From JADJNY01 sp046349615 (GTDB lineage Bacteria; Planctomycetota; UBA1135; GCA-002686595), in NCBI GenBank assembly GCA_046349615.1, contig JAXMBZ010000005.1, positions 62,001 to 126,000 on the forward strand: a DNA stretch of 64,000 nt, written 5' to 3'. The notes beneath the pieces were generated by a model. That model saw only the letters and a program-made list of their open reading frames with translations. It was not told the origin of the DNA and did not search any database. Within the stretch, counting starts at the first letter, position 1. Each line of letters opens with the position of its first letter. This document shows positions 34,842-42,694 of this stretch, piece after piece. The position numbers and the translations under genes were made by a program.

Positions 34842-35651
34842 GTGACGACCATGCTCACGAACGGACTGTTCCTCCTCGCCTCGTTCCTCCCCGCGGCGCC
34901 CGCGCCGACGATCGCCGCGTCCGCGCCTCTTGCGCAGGAGCCCGCGCCGAACACGAACCCCGACAAGCGGCCGGAGGTCGAGAAGCTCGTCGACGAGCTC
35001 GACGGCTTCATCAAGAAGGAAGGCAAGGCCGACCAGGACGCGGTCGGCACGATCGACAAGATGCTCCAGGAGTTCCCGAAGTCCGGGCCGAAGGACCGCC
35101 AGGCGATGGTGAAGGAGCTCTCGAAGTGCTTCGAGCAGCGGCGCATGGTCCCCGAGGGCCAGGCGCCGAACAACAAGCTCTACCTCGCCTCCGCCGTCGC
35201 GCTCGGCCAGATGGGGCCAGAGAGCGTCGAGGTCCTGATGACGTGGATCGACGCGAAGACCTTGAAGAAGGACCTCGCGGTCCAGCACCGACTGATCCTC
35301 TCGCTCGGCAAGACGAAGGACAAGAAGGGGCTGAAGGTCCTCAAGAACATGCTGAACAACAAGGAGAACTCGCTGATCAGCGCGTCGGCCGAAGCGCTCG
35401 GCGAGTTCGCCACGAGCGACCTCGAGACGCGCAAGGACGTCTTCGAGGCGCTCTTGAAGACCGTGATGGAAGCGAAGGGCTTCAAGGACACGAACCCGGA
35501 CAACACGACCGCGCGCGACAAGTACGACGTGATCGCGGCGCCGATCATCACGAGCCTCGGCAAGCTCTCGAAGCACGAGGAGCGGGATCCCGAGAAGTGG
35601 CAAACGTGGTGGAACAAGAACAAGAAGGCCGACTGGGACAAGGACAGTTGA
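34842..35651 (+). CDS. Secreted HEAT-like repeat protein
   Basis: About 266-269 residues. GTG 34842 and ATG 34851 are both possible starts; AGGAGA at about 34822 fits the GTG slightly better. A signal peptide (LTNGLFLLASFLPAAPAPTIAASA) is followed by helical repeats of HEAT type: KLYLASAVALGQMGPESVEVLMTWI, VQHRLILSLGKTKDKKGLKVLKNML, SLISASAEALGEFATSDLETRKDVFEALL. The C-terminus is Trp/Lys-rich (EKWQTWWNKNKKADWDKDS). Such repeats serve protein-protein contacts. The stop overlaps the TTG start of the next gene (TTGA), and the next two genes also overlap, so 34842-37695 is one unit. Confidence 0.7.
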   Translation: MTTMLTNGLFLLASFLPAAPAPTIAASAPLAQEPAPNTNPDKRPEVEKLVDELDGFIKKEGKADQDAVGTIDKMLQEFPKSGPKDRQAMVKELSKCFEQRRMVPEGQAPNNKLYLASAVALGQMGPESVEVLMTWIDAKTLKKDLAVQHRLILSLGKTKDKKGLKVLKNMLNNKENSLISASAEALGEFATSDLETRKDVFEALLKTVMEAKGFKDTNPDNTTARDKYDVIAAPIITSLGKLSKHEERDPEKWQTWWNKNKKADWDKDS

Positions 35652-36280
35652 GCCGCGGCCGCGCCGCCGCCGCGTTCGTCTGGCCCTGCGCGCTGCTCGT
35701 CGGCGCCGCGGTGCTCGGCTTCGCCGCCCTGCGTCCGCGCGCCTCGCTCTCGGTCGCCGTGCCCGTGCTCGGCGCGAAGGAGCCCGTCGAGACGTCCGGC
35801 CTCGAGGCGCGGCTCGCGGAGCGCGGGCTCCGCGTGCGCGTCGCGCCGTTCCACGCCGATCCGCGGCGGCAGGTGTTCGAGACCCAAGCGCTCCGCGCGC
35901 GCTTCGGCCGCCGCGAAGGCGAGCCGTACCGCGTCGAACTGCTCCTCGACGAGGGCGCGGCGCCGATGCACGTCGACCTCGGCGCGCTCGCGATCGCCGA
36001 TGCGCGGGGAGCGGCGCTCGAACCGCTCGTGCGCGTGGACGCGTCGAAGTCCATCGCGCCGGATCCGGTGCGGACGCTCCTCGAAGCGGGGCCGCTCGAA
36101 CTCGCGCCGGGAGCGAGCACGACCTGCGTGTTCTGGGGCCGCGCGCCCTCCGACGGCGCGCGGATCACCGGCCTCGACGCCGCGCCGCTCGCGCTCACCG
36201 CGACGCGCTGGGCCACCGCGCCGCTCGACGACGTGCTCGCGCGCGTGCCCGCGCCGCCCGAAGACGAGGCCGGACGATGA
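35648..36280 (+). CDS. Membrane-anchored protein of unknown function
   Basis: 210 residues, read from TTG 35648, which overlaps the upstream stop by TTGA; this is an unusual start chosen because the hydrophobic N-terminus (FVWPCALLVGAAVLGFAAL) begins directly after it. The rest is a beta-rich soluble part (VETSGLEARLAERGLRVRV, YRVELLLDEGAAPMHVDLGAL, TTCVFWGRAPS) with no recognised family. Its own stop overlaps the next ATG (ATGA). It probably works with its two neighbours. Confidence 0.6.
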   Translation: MSRGRAAAAFVWPCALLVGAAVLGFAALRPRASLSVAVPVLGAKEPVETSGLEARLAERGLRVRVAPFHADPRRQVFETQALRARFGRREGEPYRVELLLDEGAAPMHVDLGALAIADARGAALEPLVRVDASKSIAPDPVRTLLEAGPLELAPGASTTCVFWGRAPSDGARITGLDAAPLALTATRWATAPLDDVLARVPAPPEDEAGR

Positions 36281-37695
36281 GGCGTTTCGCGCTCGGAATC
36301 GCGCTCGCCGCGCTCGCCGCCGCGTGCGAGCGGGTCGACGGCGGGAGCGCGCCGAGCGCGCTCTCCGTGTCCCCTTCGAAGGCGACGAACGCCGAGCGCG
36401 CCGTCGAATCGACTCCGCGCGCCGAGTCGCGCGCTTCCGACGCGGGAGCATCGATCCCGAGCGCGAACGAGCCCGGTTCGGGCGCGGTGGACCCGTCGGG
36501 AATCGGCGGGAACGGCGCCGGGACGGACGAACTCGCGCGCGCCCGAGCGCGGGTACGCGAGCTCGAAGCCGAGGTCGCGCACCTGCGCGAGGAGCGCATC
36601 GCGCGCGAGCGCGAGTGGCTCGAGTACACGCAGTCGATCGCGCGGCTCCACACGATCGCGGAGCTCTCCACCGCGCGCTTCCAGCCCGCGCCGGACGTCG
36701 TCGGCGCCGAGCGCGCGCCCGCGACGGGCGAGATGCAGGCTCCGCCGCCGCTCGCGCCGCTCGACCCCGAGCACGCGCGCGCCGCGAAGGAGCGCGACGA
36801 CGAGCTCCGCGCGAGCCTGCGCGCGCTGCTGATCGCCGAGCAGGTCTCGGGGCTCGAATTGCTCGAGAGCGGACACCTCGCCGACGGCGCGATCGGGCCC
36901 GTCGTGCTGCGCATGCGCGACGACGCGGGGCGCACGGTCGGCACGCTGTGCGCGGAGCGGATGCACCTCGAGGCGTCGCTCTCCGCGCGCTCGGTGACGC
37001 TCGTCCTCGAGGACGGCTACGAGCGCATCGGCGGCGAGCGGATCCCGTTCCCCGCGGCGAACGACGCGCTCCCGAGCGAACCGAGCTCGGTCTCGAGTGC
37101 GGCGGGTTCGTCGCCGAGCGCAACTCCGAGTCCTGTCTCGTCGACCCCCGCGCCGACGTCCACCGCGTTCGGCGTCGCTCCGTCCGCGGACGTTCCCGCG
37201 CCGACCGCGCCGCTCCTGCGCAGCGGTCGTCGGCGCATCGAGCTCCCGCACGTGGATCCGCGGCCGTGGATCGAGGCCGTGCCCGAGCTCTTCCGGCCCG
37301 CGGACAAGGAGCCGCCGCCCGACGACGGACGCTGGGACCTGCTCTCCGTGCGCACGGGGTTGAACCTCTTGCTCCGCGCCGACGTCGAGCACGGCACGTG
37401 GCGGCTCGAAGGGCTCGCGGGCGTCCAGGAGGGCGTCCTGCGCGACGTGCAGCTCGACGAGCTCGACCGTGAAGGCCGGCTCGTGAAGAAGCTCTTCGCC
37501 GACCGCCTGCGCCTCGTCGCCGAGGAGCGCGGCCTCCGCCTCGAGCTCGAGAGCGGCGCGATCGTCCGCGGCGATGCGAAGACGCCGTTCCTCGACGGGC
37601 GTTACCGGATCTTCCTGCCCGCGGCGAACCTCGCCGATTGGCGCGCCGCCGGGCTCCCGGGCCTCTCCGAGCCGCCGCCGCGCAAGGCGCGTTGA
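36277..37695 (+). CDS. Putative lipoprotein with coiled coil, unknown function
   Basis: 472 residues. The N-terminal MRRFALGIALAALAAAC ends in a lipobox (LAAAC, Cys17), so an outer- or inner-membrane lipoprotein is likely. A Ser/Ala-rich linker leads to a short coiled coil (about 85-120, ARVRELEAEVAHLREERIAREREWLE), then a beta-rich domain, a Ser/Thr/Pro linker near 265-300, and a C-terminal domain with RIELPHVDPRPWIEAVPELF and DGRWDLLSVRTGLNLLLRA. No family recognised. ATG 36277 overlaps the upstream stop, placing it third in the coupled group 34842-37695. Confidence 0.6.
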   Translation: MRRFALGIALAALAAACERVDGGSAPSALSVSPSKATNAERAVESTPRAESRASDAGASIPSANEPGSGAVDPSGIGGNGAGTDELARARARVRELEAEVAHLREERIAREREWLEYTQSIARLHTIAELSTARFQPAPDVVGAERAPATGEMQAPPPLAPLDPEHARAAKERDDELRASLRALLIAEQVSGLELLESGHLADGAIGPVVLRMRDDAGRTVGTLCAERMHLEASLSARSVTLVLEDGYERIGGERIPFPAANDALPSEPSSVSSAAGSSPSATPSPVSSTPAPTSTAFGVAPSADVPAPTAPLLRSGRRRIELPHVDPRPWIEAVPELFRPADKEPPPDDGRWDLLSVRTGLNLLLRADVEHGTWRLEGLAGVQEGVLRDVQLDELDREGRLVKKLFADRLRLVAEERGLRLELESGAIVRGDAKTPFLDGRYRIFLPAANLADWRAAGLPGLSEPPPRKAR

Positions 37696-37805
37696 GCCGC
37701 GGACGGTGGACTCGTCGCGCTCGGCGTTGACGCGGGCGCCGCCCGCGTGGATAACCGCGCGTTCCATGCCGAGCGCGCGCGACGTCCAGAGCCGACGAGG
37801 TCCCG

Positions 37806-39239
37806 ATGGGTTTGCGCGGCGCTGACGGCCTCTTCGGCGACGATCCGTTCGAGCGGCCGGGGGCCTCCCGTCCGAGCGAGCCCGCGGGGCCGCGCACGTA
37901 CACGGTCGCCGAGCTCTCGCGGCAGATCCAAGGCGCGCTCGACCGCCTCGGCCGCGTCGCCGTCGAGGGCGAGATCTCGCGCATCACGCGCGCGGCGTCG
38001 GGGCACGTCTACTTCGACCTGAAGGATCTCGACGCGAAGCTCTCGTGCACGATCTGGAAGAGCGCGCTCGCCGCCGCCGCGCGCTTCCCGCTCGAGGAGG
38101 GGATGCAGGTCGTCGCGCACGGCAAGCTCGACGTCTACGCGCCGCGCGGCACGTACGCGCTGATCGTGCAGCGGCTCGAGCAGAAGGGCCTCGGCGCGCT
38201 GCTCGCGGAGCTCGAGAAGCTCAAGGAGACGCTGCGCGCGAAGGGTTGGTTCGACCGCAAGCGCCCGCTGCCGTCGATGCCGAAGCTCGTGGGCGTCGTC
38301 ACGAGCCGCGACGGGGCCGCGCTGCAGGATTTCCTGCGCACGCGCGCGCTCCGTTGGCCCGACTTCCCCTGCGTGCTCGCGCACACGAGCGTGCAGGGCA
38401 AGGCCGCGGCGAAGGAGATCGCGGAGGCGATCCGCCGCGTCGACGCGCTCGGCGTCGACGTGATCTGCGTCGTGCGCGGCGGCGGTTCGCTCGAGGACCT
38501 GTGGGCCTTCAACGAGCTCCCCGTCGCCGAGGCCGTCTGGAACGCGCGCGCGCCGGTCGTCTCCGGCGTCGGTCACCAGACGGACGTCACGCTGATCGAC
38601 TTCGTCGCCGATCACCGCGCGCACACGCCGACGGACGCGGCGCAGAGCGTGATCCCCGACAGGAAGGCGCTGCTCGAGGGCCTCGAGGCCTCCGCGGCGA
38701 ACCTGGAGCAGGTCGTGGAGGCGGAGCTGGCGGAGCGCGAGGCTGCGCTGGAGCGCCTCGGCCGCTCGCGCGCGTTGCGCGAACCCGGGCTCGCGCTCGA
38801 GCTGCGGCTCGTGCGGCTCGAACACCACGCGCGCACGCTCGGGCTCGCGGCGGGGAGCGCGCTCGATCGCGCGCGCACGCGCCTCGAGCGCGCGGCGGCC
38901 GTGCTCGGTCGCGCGAACCCGGCGGCCGAGCTCGAGCGACGCGCGGCGCGACTCGCGCTCGTGCGGCCGCGCCTCTCGAACGCCGTCGAGCGCGGCTTCG
39001 AGCGCCGCGAACGCGCACTCGCGCTCGCCGAGCGCGGGCTCGAGTCGACGTCGCCGTACCGCGTCCTCGCGCGCGGCTACTCGATCACGCGCGTCGCGGG
39101 CTCGACCGCGCCGCTCTCCGACGCGTCCAGGCTGAAGGCGGGGGACGTGCTCGAGACGCTCTTCTCGCGCGGCGGAGCGCGCTCGCGCGTCGAGCAGGTC
39201 GATGCGAGGCCTGATCCCGCTCCGGCGGAGGACGCGTGA
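37806..39239 (+). CDS. xseA: Exodeoxyribonuclease VII large subunit
   Basis: 477 residues. XseA degrades single-stranded DNA to oligonucleotides in complex with XseB. The N-terminal OB domain (YTVAELSRQIQGALDR ... VEGEISRITRAASGHVYFDLKDLDAKLSCTIW) and catalytic core (KLVGVVTSRDGAALQDF, VICVVRGGGSLEDLWAFNELPVAEAV, PVVSGVGHQTDVTLIDFVADHRAHTPTDAAQ) are intact. The coiled-coil arm and the C-terminal ...SPYRVLARGYSITR follow. No xseB is visible downstream: the next gene, overlapping by GTGA, is a glycosyltransferase. Confidence 0.96.
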   Translation: MGLRGADGLFGDDPFERPGASRPSEPAGPRTYTVAELSRQIQGALDRLGRVAVEGEISRITRAASGHVYFDLKDLDAKLSCTIWKSALAAAARFPLEEGMQVVAHGKLDVYAPRGTYALIVQRLEQKGLGALLAELEKLKETLRAKGWFDRKRPLPSMPKLVGVVTSRDGAALQDFLRTRALRWPDFPCVLAHTSVQGKAAAKEIAEAIRRVDALGVDVICVVRGGGSLEDLWAFNELPVAEAVWNARAPVVSGVGHQTDVTLIDFVADHRAHTPTDAAQSVIPDRKALLEGLEASAANLEQVVEAELAEREAALERLGRSRALREPGLALELRLVRLEHHARTLGLAAGSALDRARTRLERAAAVLGRANPAAELERRAARLALVRPRLSNAVERGFERRERALALAERGLESTSPYRVLARGYSITRVAGSTAPLSDASRLKAGDVLETLFSRGGARSRVEQVDARPDPAPAEDA

Positions 39240-40180
39240 CGCGCGCGCTCCGCATCCACGCCGTCGTCGCGAACTGGAACGGCGGCGCGGAGAACCTCGA
39301 GTGCGTCGCCTCGCTGCTCGAGCAAGGGCTCCTCCCCGCGGAGATCGTCTTCGTCGACAACGGCTCGACGGACGGTTCGCTCGCGCTCGTCCGGGCGCGC
39401 TATCCGGGGCTCACGTTCGTCGAAAACCGGGCGAACCTCGGCTTCGGCGAGGCGTCGAACCAGGGCGCGCGCCTCGCGCTCGAACGCGGCGCGGACGCCG
39501 TCTACTTCGCGAACAACGACACGACCCTGGAGCCGGGCGCGCTCGACCGCCTCGCGCTCGAGCTCGAGCGCGAGCCGCGCCTCGGCATCGTCGGCCCGCG
39601 CGTGCTCTACAAGACGCCGAACGGCGTCGTGTGGTGCGCGGGCGGGATGATGACGTGGCGGCAGAACCTCTCGACCTTGCTCGGGCATCGCGAGCCGGAT
39701 GGTGCGGCGTGGCGCGAACGCCGAACGGTCGACTACGTCGTTGGATGCGCGCTGCTCGCGCGTCGCGCGGCGCTCGAGGAGATCGGCCTGTTCGACGCGC
39801 GCTACTTCGCGTACATGGAGGACGTCGACCTCGGGCTGCGCGCGAAACGCGCGGGCTGGGACGTCGTCGTGCTCGGCGAGGTCTGCGCGTGGCACACGTC
39901 GGCGGGCGCGACGGGCGGCGGCTACAACCCGCGGCGCAAGTACATGATGGGCGTGAACTCCGTCTGGTTCCTGCGCGAGCACGGGGGCCCGCTGCAGTGG
40001 TTCTCGTTCCTCGCGTTCGACGTCGCGAGCCTCCCGTTCGTGTGGCTCGTCGCCGTGCTTCGCGGCGAGGCGGGCGCCGTCCTCGCGAAGGGCAAGGGCA
40101 TCCTCGACGGGTTCCGCGGACGGCGCGTGACCGCCGCGAGCATCGCGGACGGCGCGAGCTGGCTCTGGCGCAGGGCGTAG
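39236..40180 (+). CDS. GT2-family glycosyltransferase
   Basis: 314 residues starting at GTG 39236, overlapping the xseA stop. The GT-A fold is clear: VVANWNGGAENL, FVDNGSTDGSL, NLGFGEASNQGARLAL, the acidic YFANNDTTLEPG (DxD-equivalent), RVLYKTPNGVVWCAGG, VGCALLARRAALEEIGLFDARYFAYMEDVDLGLR (the catalytic ED segment) and AWHTSAGATGGG. This matches rhamnosyl- and other polysaccharide glycosyltransferases. A hydrophobic C-terminal stretch (WFSFLAFDVASLPFVWLVAVL) may attach it to the membrane. The acceptor is unknown. Coupling to xseA looks positional rather than functional. Confidence 0.9.
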   Translation: MTRALRIHAVVANWNGGAENLECVASLLEQGLLPAEIVFVDNGSTDGSLALVRARYPGLTFVENRANLGFGEASNQGARLALERGADAVYFANNDTTLEPGALDRLALELEREPRLGIVGPRVLYKTPNGVVWCAGGMMTWRQNLSTLLGHREPDGAAWRERRTVDYVVGCALLARRAALEEIGLFDARYFAYMEDVDLGLRAKRAGWDVVVLGEVCAWHTSAGATGGGYNPRRKYMMGVNSVWFLREHGGPLQWFSFLAFDVASLPFVWLVAVLRGEAGAVLAKGKGILDGFRGRRVTAASIADGASWLWRRA

Positions 40181-40242
40181 CGCCTTCGCGCCCCGTGCGT
40201 GCGATGCTGGGGGCGGCCGTCGAGCACGGCCGGAGGCCCACC

Positions 40243-41001
40243 ATGTCGAGCCGTTCGCCGGATCCCGTCCCGCCCAAGCCCGCGCCGCCCTCGGCGCAGC
40301 GCCGATGCAGTCTCTGCGGTCGAGCCCAGCCTGCGGCGCGATTGGTCCACGCGCGCGGACTGCGGAGCGCGCTCGCGGAGGAGCTCGCGAAGCGCCATCC
40401 TGGCGCGTGGTCGGAGGACGCGCAGGTGTGCCTCGACTGCCGCAGCGCGGCGCGCGTCGATCACCTGCTCGCCGAGCTCGAGCGCGAGCGCGGCGAGCTC
40501 TCCGAGGTCGAGGCGGAGGTCGCGCGCCAGGCCGCGAGCCACCTCGCGATCGCGGAGCAGATCGACGAGCAGTTCGAGCGCGGGATCACGCGCGGACAGC
40601 GGTTCGCCGATCACGTCGCGCGCGTCGGCGGCTCGTGGCCGTTCGTCATCGGGTTCGGCGTCGTGCTCCTCGTGTGGATCGCGCTCAACGTGCTCCTGCT
40701 CCGCGAGCGCGCGTTCGACCCGTACCCGTTCATCCTGCTGAACCTCGTGCTCTCGTGCGTCGCGGCGCTGCAGGCGCCGATCATCATGATGTCGCAGGAC
40801 CGGATGGCGGCGCGCGACCGGCTGCAGGCCGACCAGGACTTCCGCGTCAACCTGAAGGCCGAGATCGAGGTGCGCAGCCTGCACGACAAGCTCGACCACG
40901 TGCTCCACGCGCAGTGGCAGCACATGGTCGAGATGCAGCAGCTCCAGATCGATCTCCTGAACGAGATCCTGGCGGCGCGCGGGAAGGCGGGGAAGGGGTG
41001 A
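40243..41001 (+). CDS. DUF1003-family membrane protein with N-terminal zinc-binding region
   Basis: 252 residues. A Cys pair CSLCG (22-26) and a later CLDC look like a small zinc site. A coiled region (HLLAELERERGELSEVEAEVARQ) follows, then the DUF1003 core: RGQRFADHVARVGGSWPFVIGFGVVLLVWIALNVLLL, FDPYPFILLNLVLSCVAALQAPIIMMSQDRMAARDRLQADQDFRVNLKAEIEVRSLHDKLDH. Two membrane helices bring the C-terminal helix to the cytoplasm. The function of DUF1003 proteins is unknown. ATG 40243 gives the complete protein. Confidence 0.88.
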   Translation: MSSRSPDPVPPKPAPPSAQRRCSLCGRAQPAARLVHARGLRSALAEELAKRHPGAWSEDAQVCLDCRSAARVDHLLAELERERGELSEVEAEVARQAASHLAIAEQIDEQFERGITRGQRFADHVARVGGSWPFVIGFGVVLLVWIALNVLLLRERAFDPYPFILLNLVLSCVAALQAPIIMMSQDRMAARDRLQADQDFRVNLKAEIEVRSLHDKLDHVLHAQWQHMVEMQQLQIDLLNEILAARGKAGKG

Positions 41002-41016
41002 GCGCGCGCTCGCGCG

Positions 41017-41628
41017 TCACAGCACCCGATCGACGTGCGCCTTGAGCTCCCGCCGCACCGGCGCGCCGAGGTGGTCGAGGAACACGCGCAGTCCTTCGCG
41101 GCGCGCGAACTTGAACGCCGGCACCATGTCGCTGTCGCCGGTGACGACGACGATCGTGTCGACGAGGCGGCGCAGCGAGAGGCGCGCGATGTCGAGTCCG
41201 ATGCGCAGATCGACGCCCTTCTGCTCGATGTGGGGCACCAGGTCCTCGGCGACGAGCCCGCGGCGGGTCGCGGCGATCGCGCGGAGCGCGCCCGCTCGAA
41301 TCCTCCACCCGCGGACGGCGATGTCTCCGCGCCGGAGCGAGGTGTCCCGCATCAGCTCCACTTCGTCGAGTAGCGCAGACTGCGAGGCGAAGACCGCGGT
41401 GGCCCCGAGGTTCGTGCGCTTGCCGTCCAGCGGATTGACGAGGCTGCCGCTCGCGGGCAGGGCATCGTAGAAGTAGCGGCGCAGGAGGACGTGATCCGCC
41501 AAGTCAGGACGCTGCTCGATGCGCTCGCAGAGCTGCAGAACGTCCGCGGACGTCACGGGGGAGGCTCCGCGAGGTGACAAGTGCTTCGTGACGAAGCCTC
41601 CGTCGAGGAGGAGGGCGAAGCGCTGCAT
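41017..41628 (-). CDS. NYN-domain (LabA/PIN-like) protein
   Basis: 203 residues. MQRFALLLDGGFVTKHL carries the first conserved Asp. LLRRYFYDALPASG, the middle GDIAVRGWRIRAG and QKGVDLRIGLDIARLSLRRLVDTIVVVTGDSDMVPAFKFARREGLRVFL give the rest of the NYN/LabA acidic pocket (VDxxxGxD, GDSDxxP). NYN domains are PIN-like and are predicted RNA- or nucleotide-cleaving enzymes. A good Shine-Dalgarno sequence (GGGAGGGG) precedes ATG 41628. It ends 15 bp from the convergent DUF1003 gene. There is no antitoxin-like neighbour. Confidence 0.85.
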   Translation of the reverse strand: MQRFALLLDGGFVTKHLSPRGASPVTSADVLQLCERIEQRPDLADHVLLRRYFYDALPASGSLVNPLDGKRTNLGATAVFASQSALLDEVELMRDTSLRRGDIAVRGWRIRAGALRAIAATRRGLVAEDLVPHIEQKGVDLRIGLDIARLSLRRLVDTIVVVTGDSDMVPAFKFARREGLRVFLDHLGAPVRRELKAHVDRVL

Positions 41629-42069
41629 CAGCCCCTCCCGAGAAGAAGGCGACCCCGCGCACTCGTGGCTCCCTCGCGGGAACGCTTGGATGTCGACGAA
41701 CAGGCGGGGTCTGGTTGATGAACGCGCCTCGCGGCTCGTCCGCGTCGAGTATCGGGACCGAACGGGCGGGCCGCAAGTGCGGCCGAGACCCATCCCGGCT
41801 GTGTCGAGCGCGGAGACGGAGAGTCGGGTGCGAGGTGCATGGGCCCTTCACCCGCACGACGCCCGAGGCGCCGATCGGGCACCTCGTTTCCCGCCTAGAT
41901 CCGCGACGACTCGTTGGAAACGTCGTCGCCGGCCGTGGTTGCGTTCGAGCGAGCCGGCGTCTCCTCGCGGTCGCGAGCGAGCCCTTTCCCCGGTCCGGGT
42001 TCCGGGGGTCCGGCTCGACGCGGCGCCTCCTCACGCACCGGGTGGGCTCGCGCCCGACCGGCGCGCGCC
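41629..42069. other. Intergenic region, no gene seen
   Basis: 441 bp upstream of the NYN gene and downstream of the zinc-finger gene. Open frames exist on both strands but their products are Arg/Pro/Ser-rich and show no protein family. It is slightly less GC-rich than the flanking genes. The promoter of the NYN gene must be here; I see no clear boxes. Confidence 0.5.
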
Positions 42070-42678
42070 TCAACCCCGCTCGACCCCCGTCTCCTTCAGC
42101 GCCGCCTCGACCTCGTCCTTCGCGATGCGCGAGTTCGCGCGCACGTCGTCGTGGAACGAGTCGATCTCCGTCGCGGCGTTCGCTTCGTTCAGCGCGTTCG
42201 CGACGCAGTCGGCGTGCACTTTGATCACGGCGTTGCGCACCTGCCCGTAGAACTCGACCGACTGGAGCAGGCCGAAGCGGAACGCGCCCTCCGCGATGGG
42301 CTCCTTGCACTGCGCGCACTTCGAACGACCCGTCGACGCGCGCTCGACGAACGGCGCCTCCTGCTTCTCGGCCTTCTTCTGCTGCGCCTTCGCGGCCTCG
42401 GCGCGCAGCTCCTCGATCGGCGGCTTCTCGACGCCCGGTTGCGTGTAGTCGCCGGCGTAGGCCTCCTCGACCTTCGCGAGGTCGCGCTTCGCGAGGCAGG
42501 GGATGTGGTACCAGAGGTAGCCGGTGCCGTACGGGCCCTCGAGCAACACGCCGATGCGCGGCAGGTCCTTCTCGATGGCGCGCTTGCAGACCTTGCACTT
42601 GCTGCGCGAGGAGCGCGCCTTCTCGATGTTGAAGGGCGCCAGTTGTTCCGGCGCGGGGACTTCTTCGTTTTCGCTCAT
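42070..42678 (-). CDS. Protein with two PARP-type zinc fingers
   Basis: 202 residues. Two similar modules are visible. The first has SKCKVCKRAIEKDLPRIGV ... YLWYHIPCLAKRDL, with ligands Cys28, Cys31, His58 and Cys61. The second has SKCAQCKEPIAEGAFRFGL ... VIKVHADCVANAL, with Cys121, Cys124, His155 and Cys158. The CxxC...HxxC spacing and the surrounding basic and aromatic residues match the PARP-type finger that senses DNA nicks in eukaryotic PARP1 and ligase III. A Glu/Ala/Lys-rich helix (about 86-108) joins them. There is no catalytic domain. ATG 42678 starts 16 bp after the stop of the deoxyhypusine-synthase-like gene, so the two are co-transcribed. Confidence 0.8.
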   Translation of the reverse strand: MSENEEVPAPEQLAPFNIEKARSSRSKCKVCKRAIEKDLPRIGVLLEGPYGTGYLWYHIPCLAKRDLAKVEEAYAGDYTQPGVEKPPIEELRAEAAKAQQKKAEKQEAPFVERASTGRSKCAQCKEPIAEGAFRFGLLQSVEFYGQVRNAVIKVHADCVANALNEANAATEIDSFHDDVRANSRIAKDEVEAALKETGVERG

Positions 42679-42694
42679 GGTGGCGTGGGGGAGC

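Noticed and set aside
41017..41628. NYN-domain gene as a toxin of a toxin-antitoxin pair
   Set aside because: No small antitoxin-like gene is adjacent; upstream is a 441-bp non-coding stretch and downstream a convergent DUF1003 gene.
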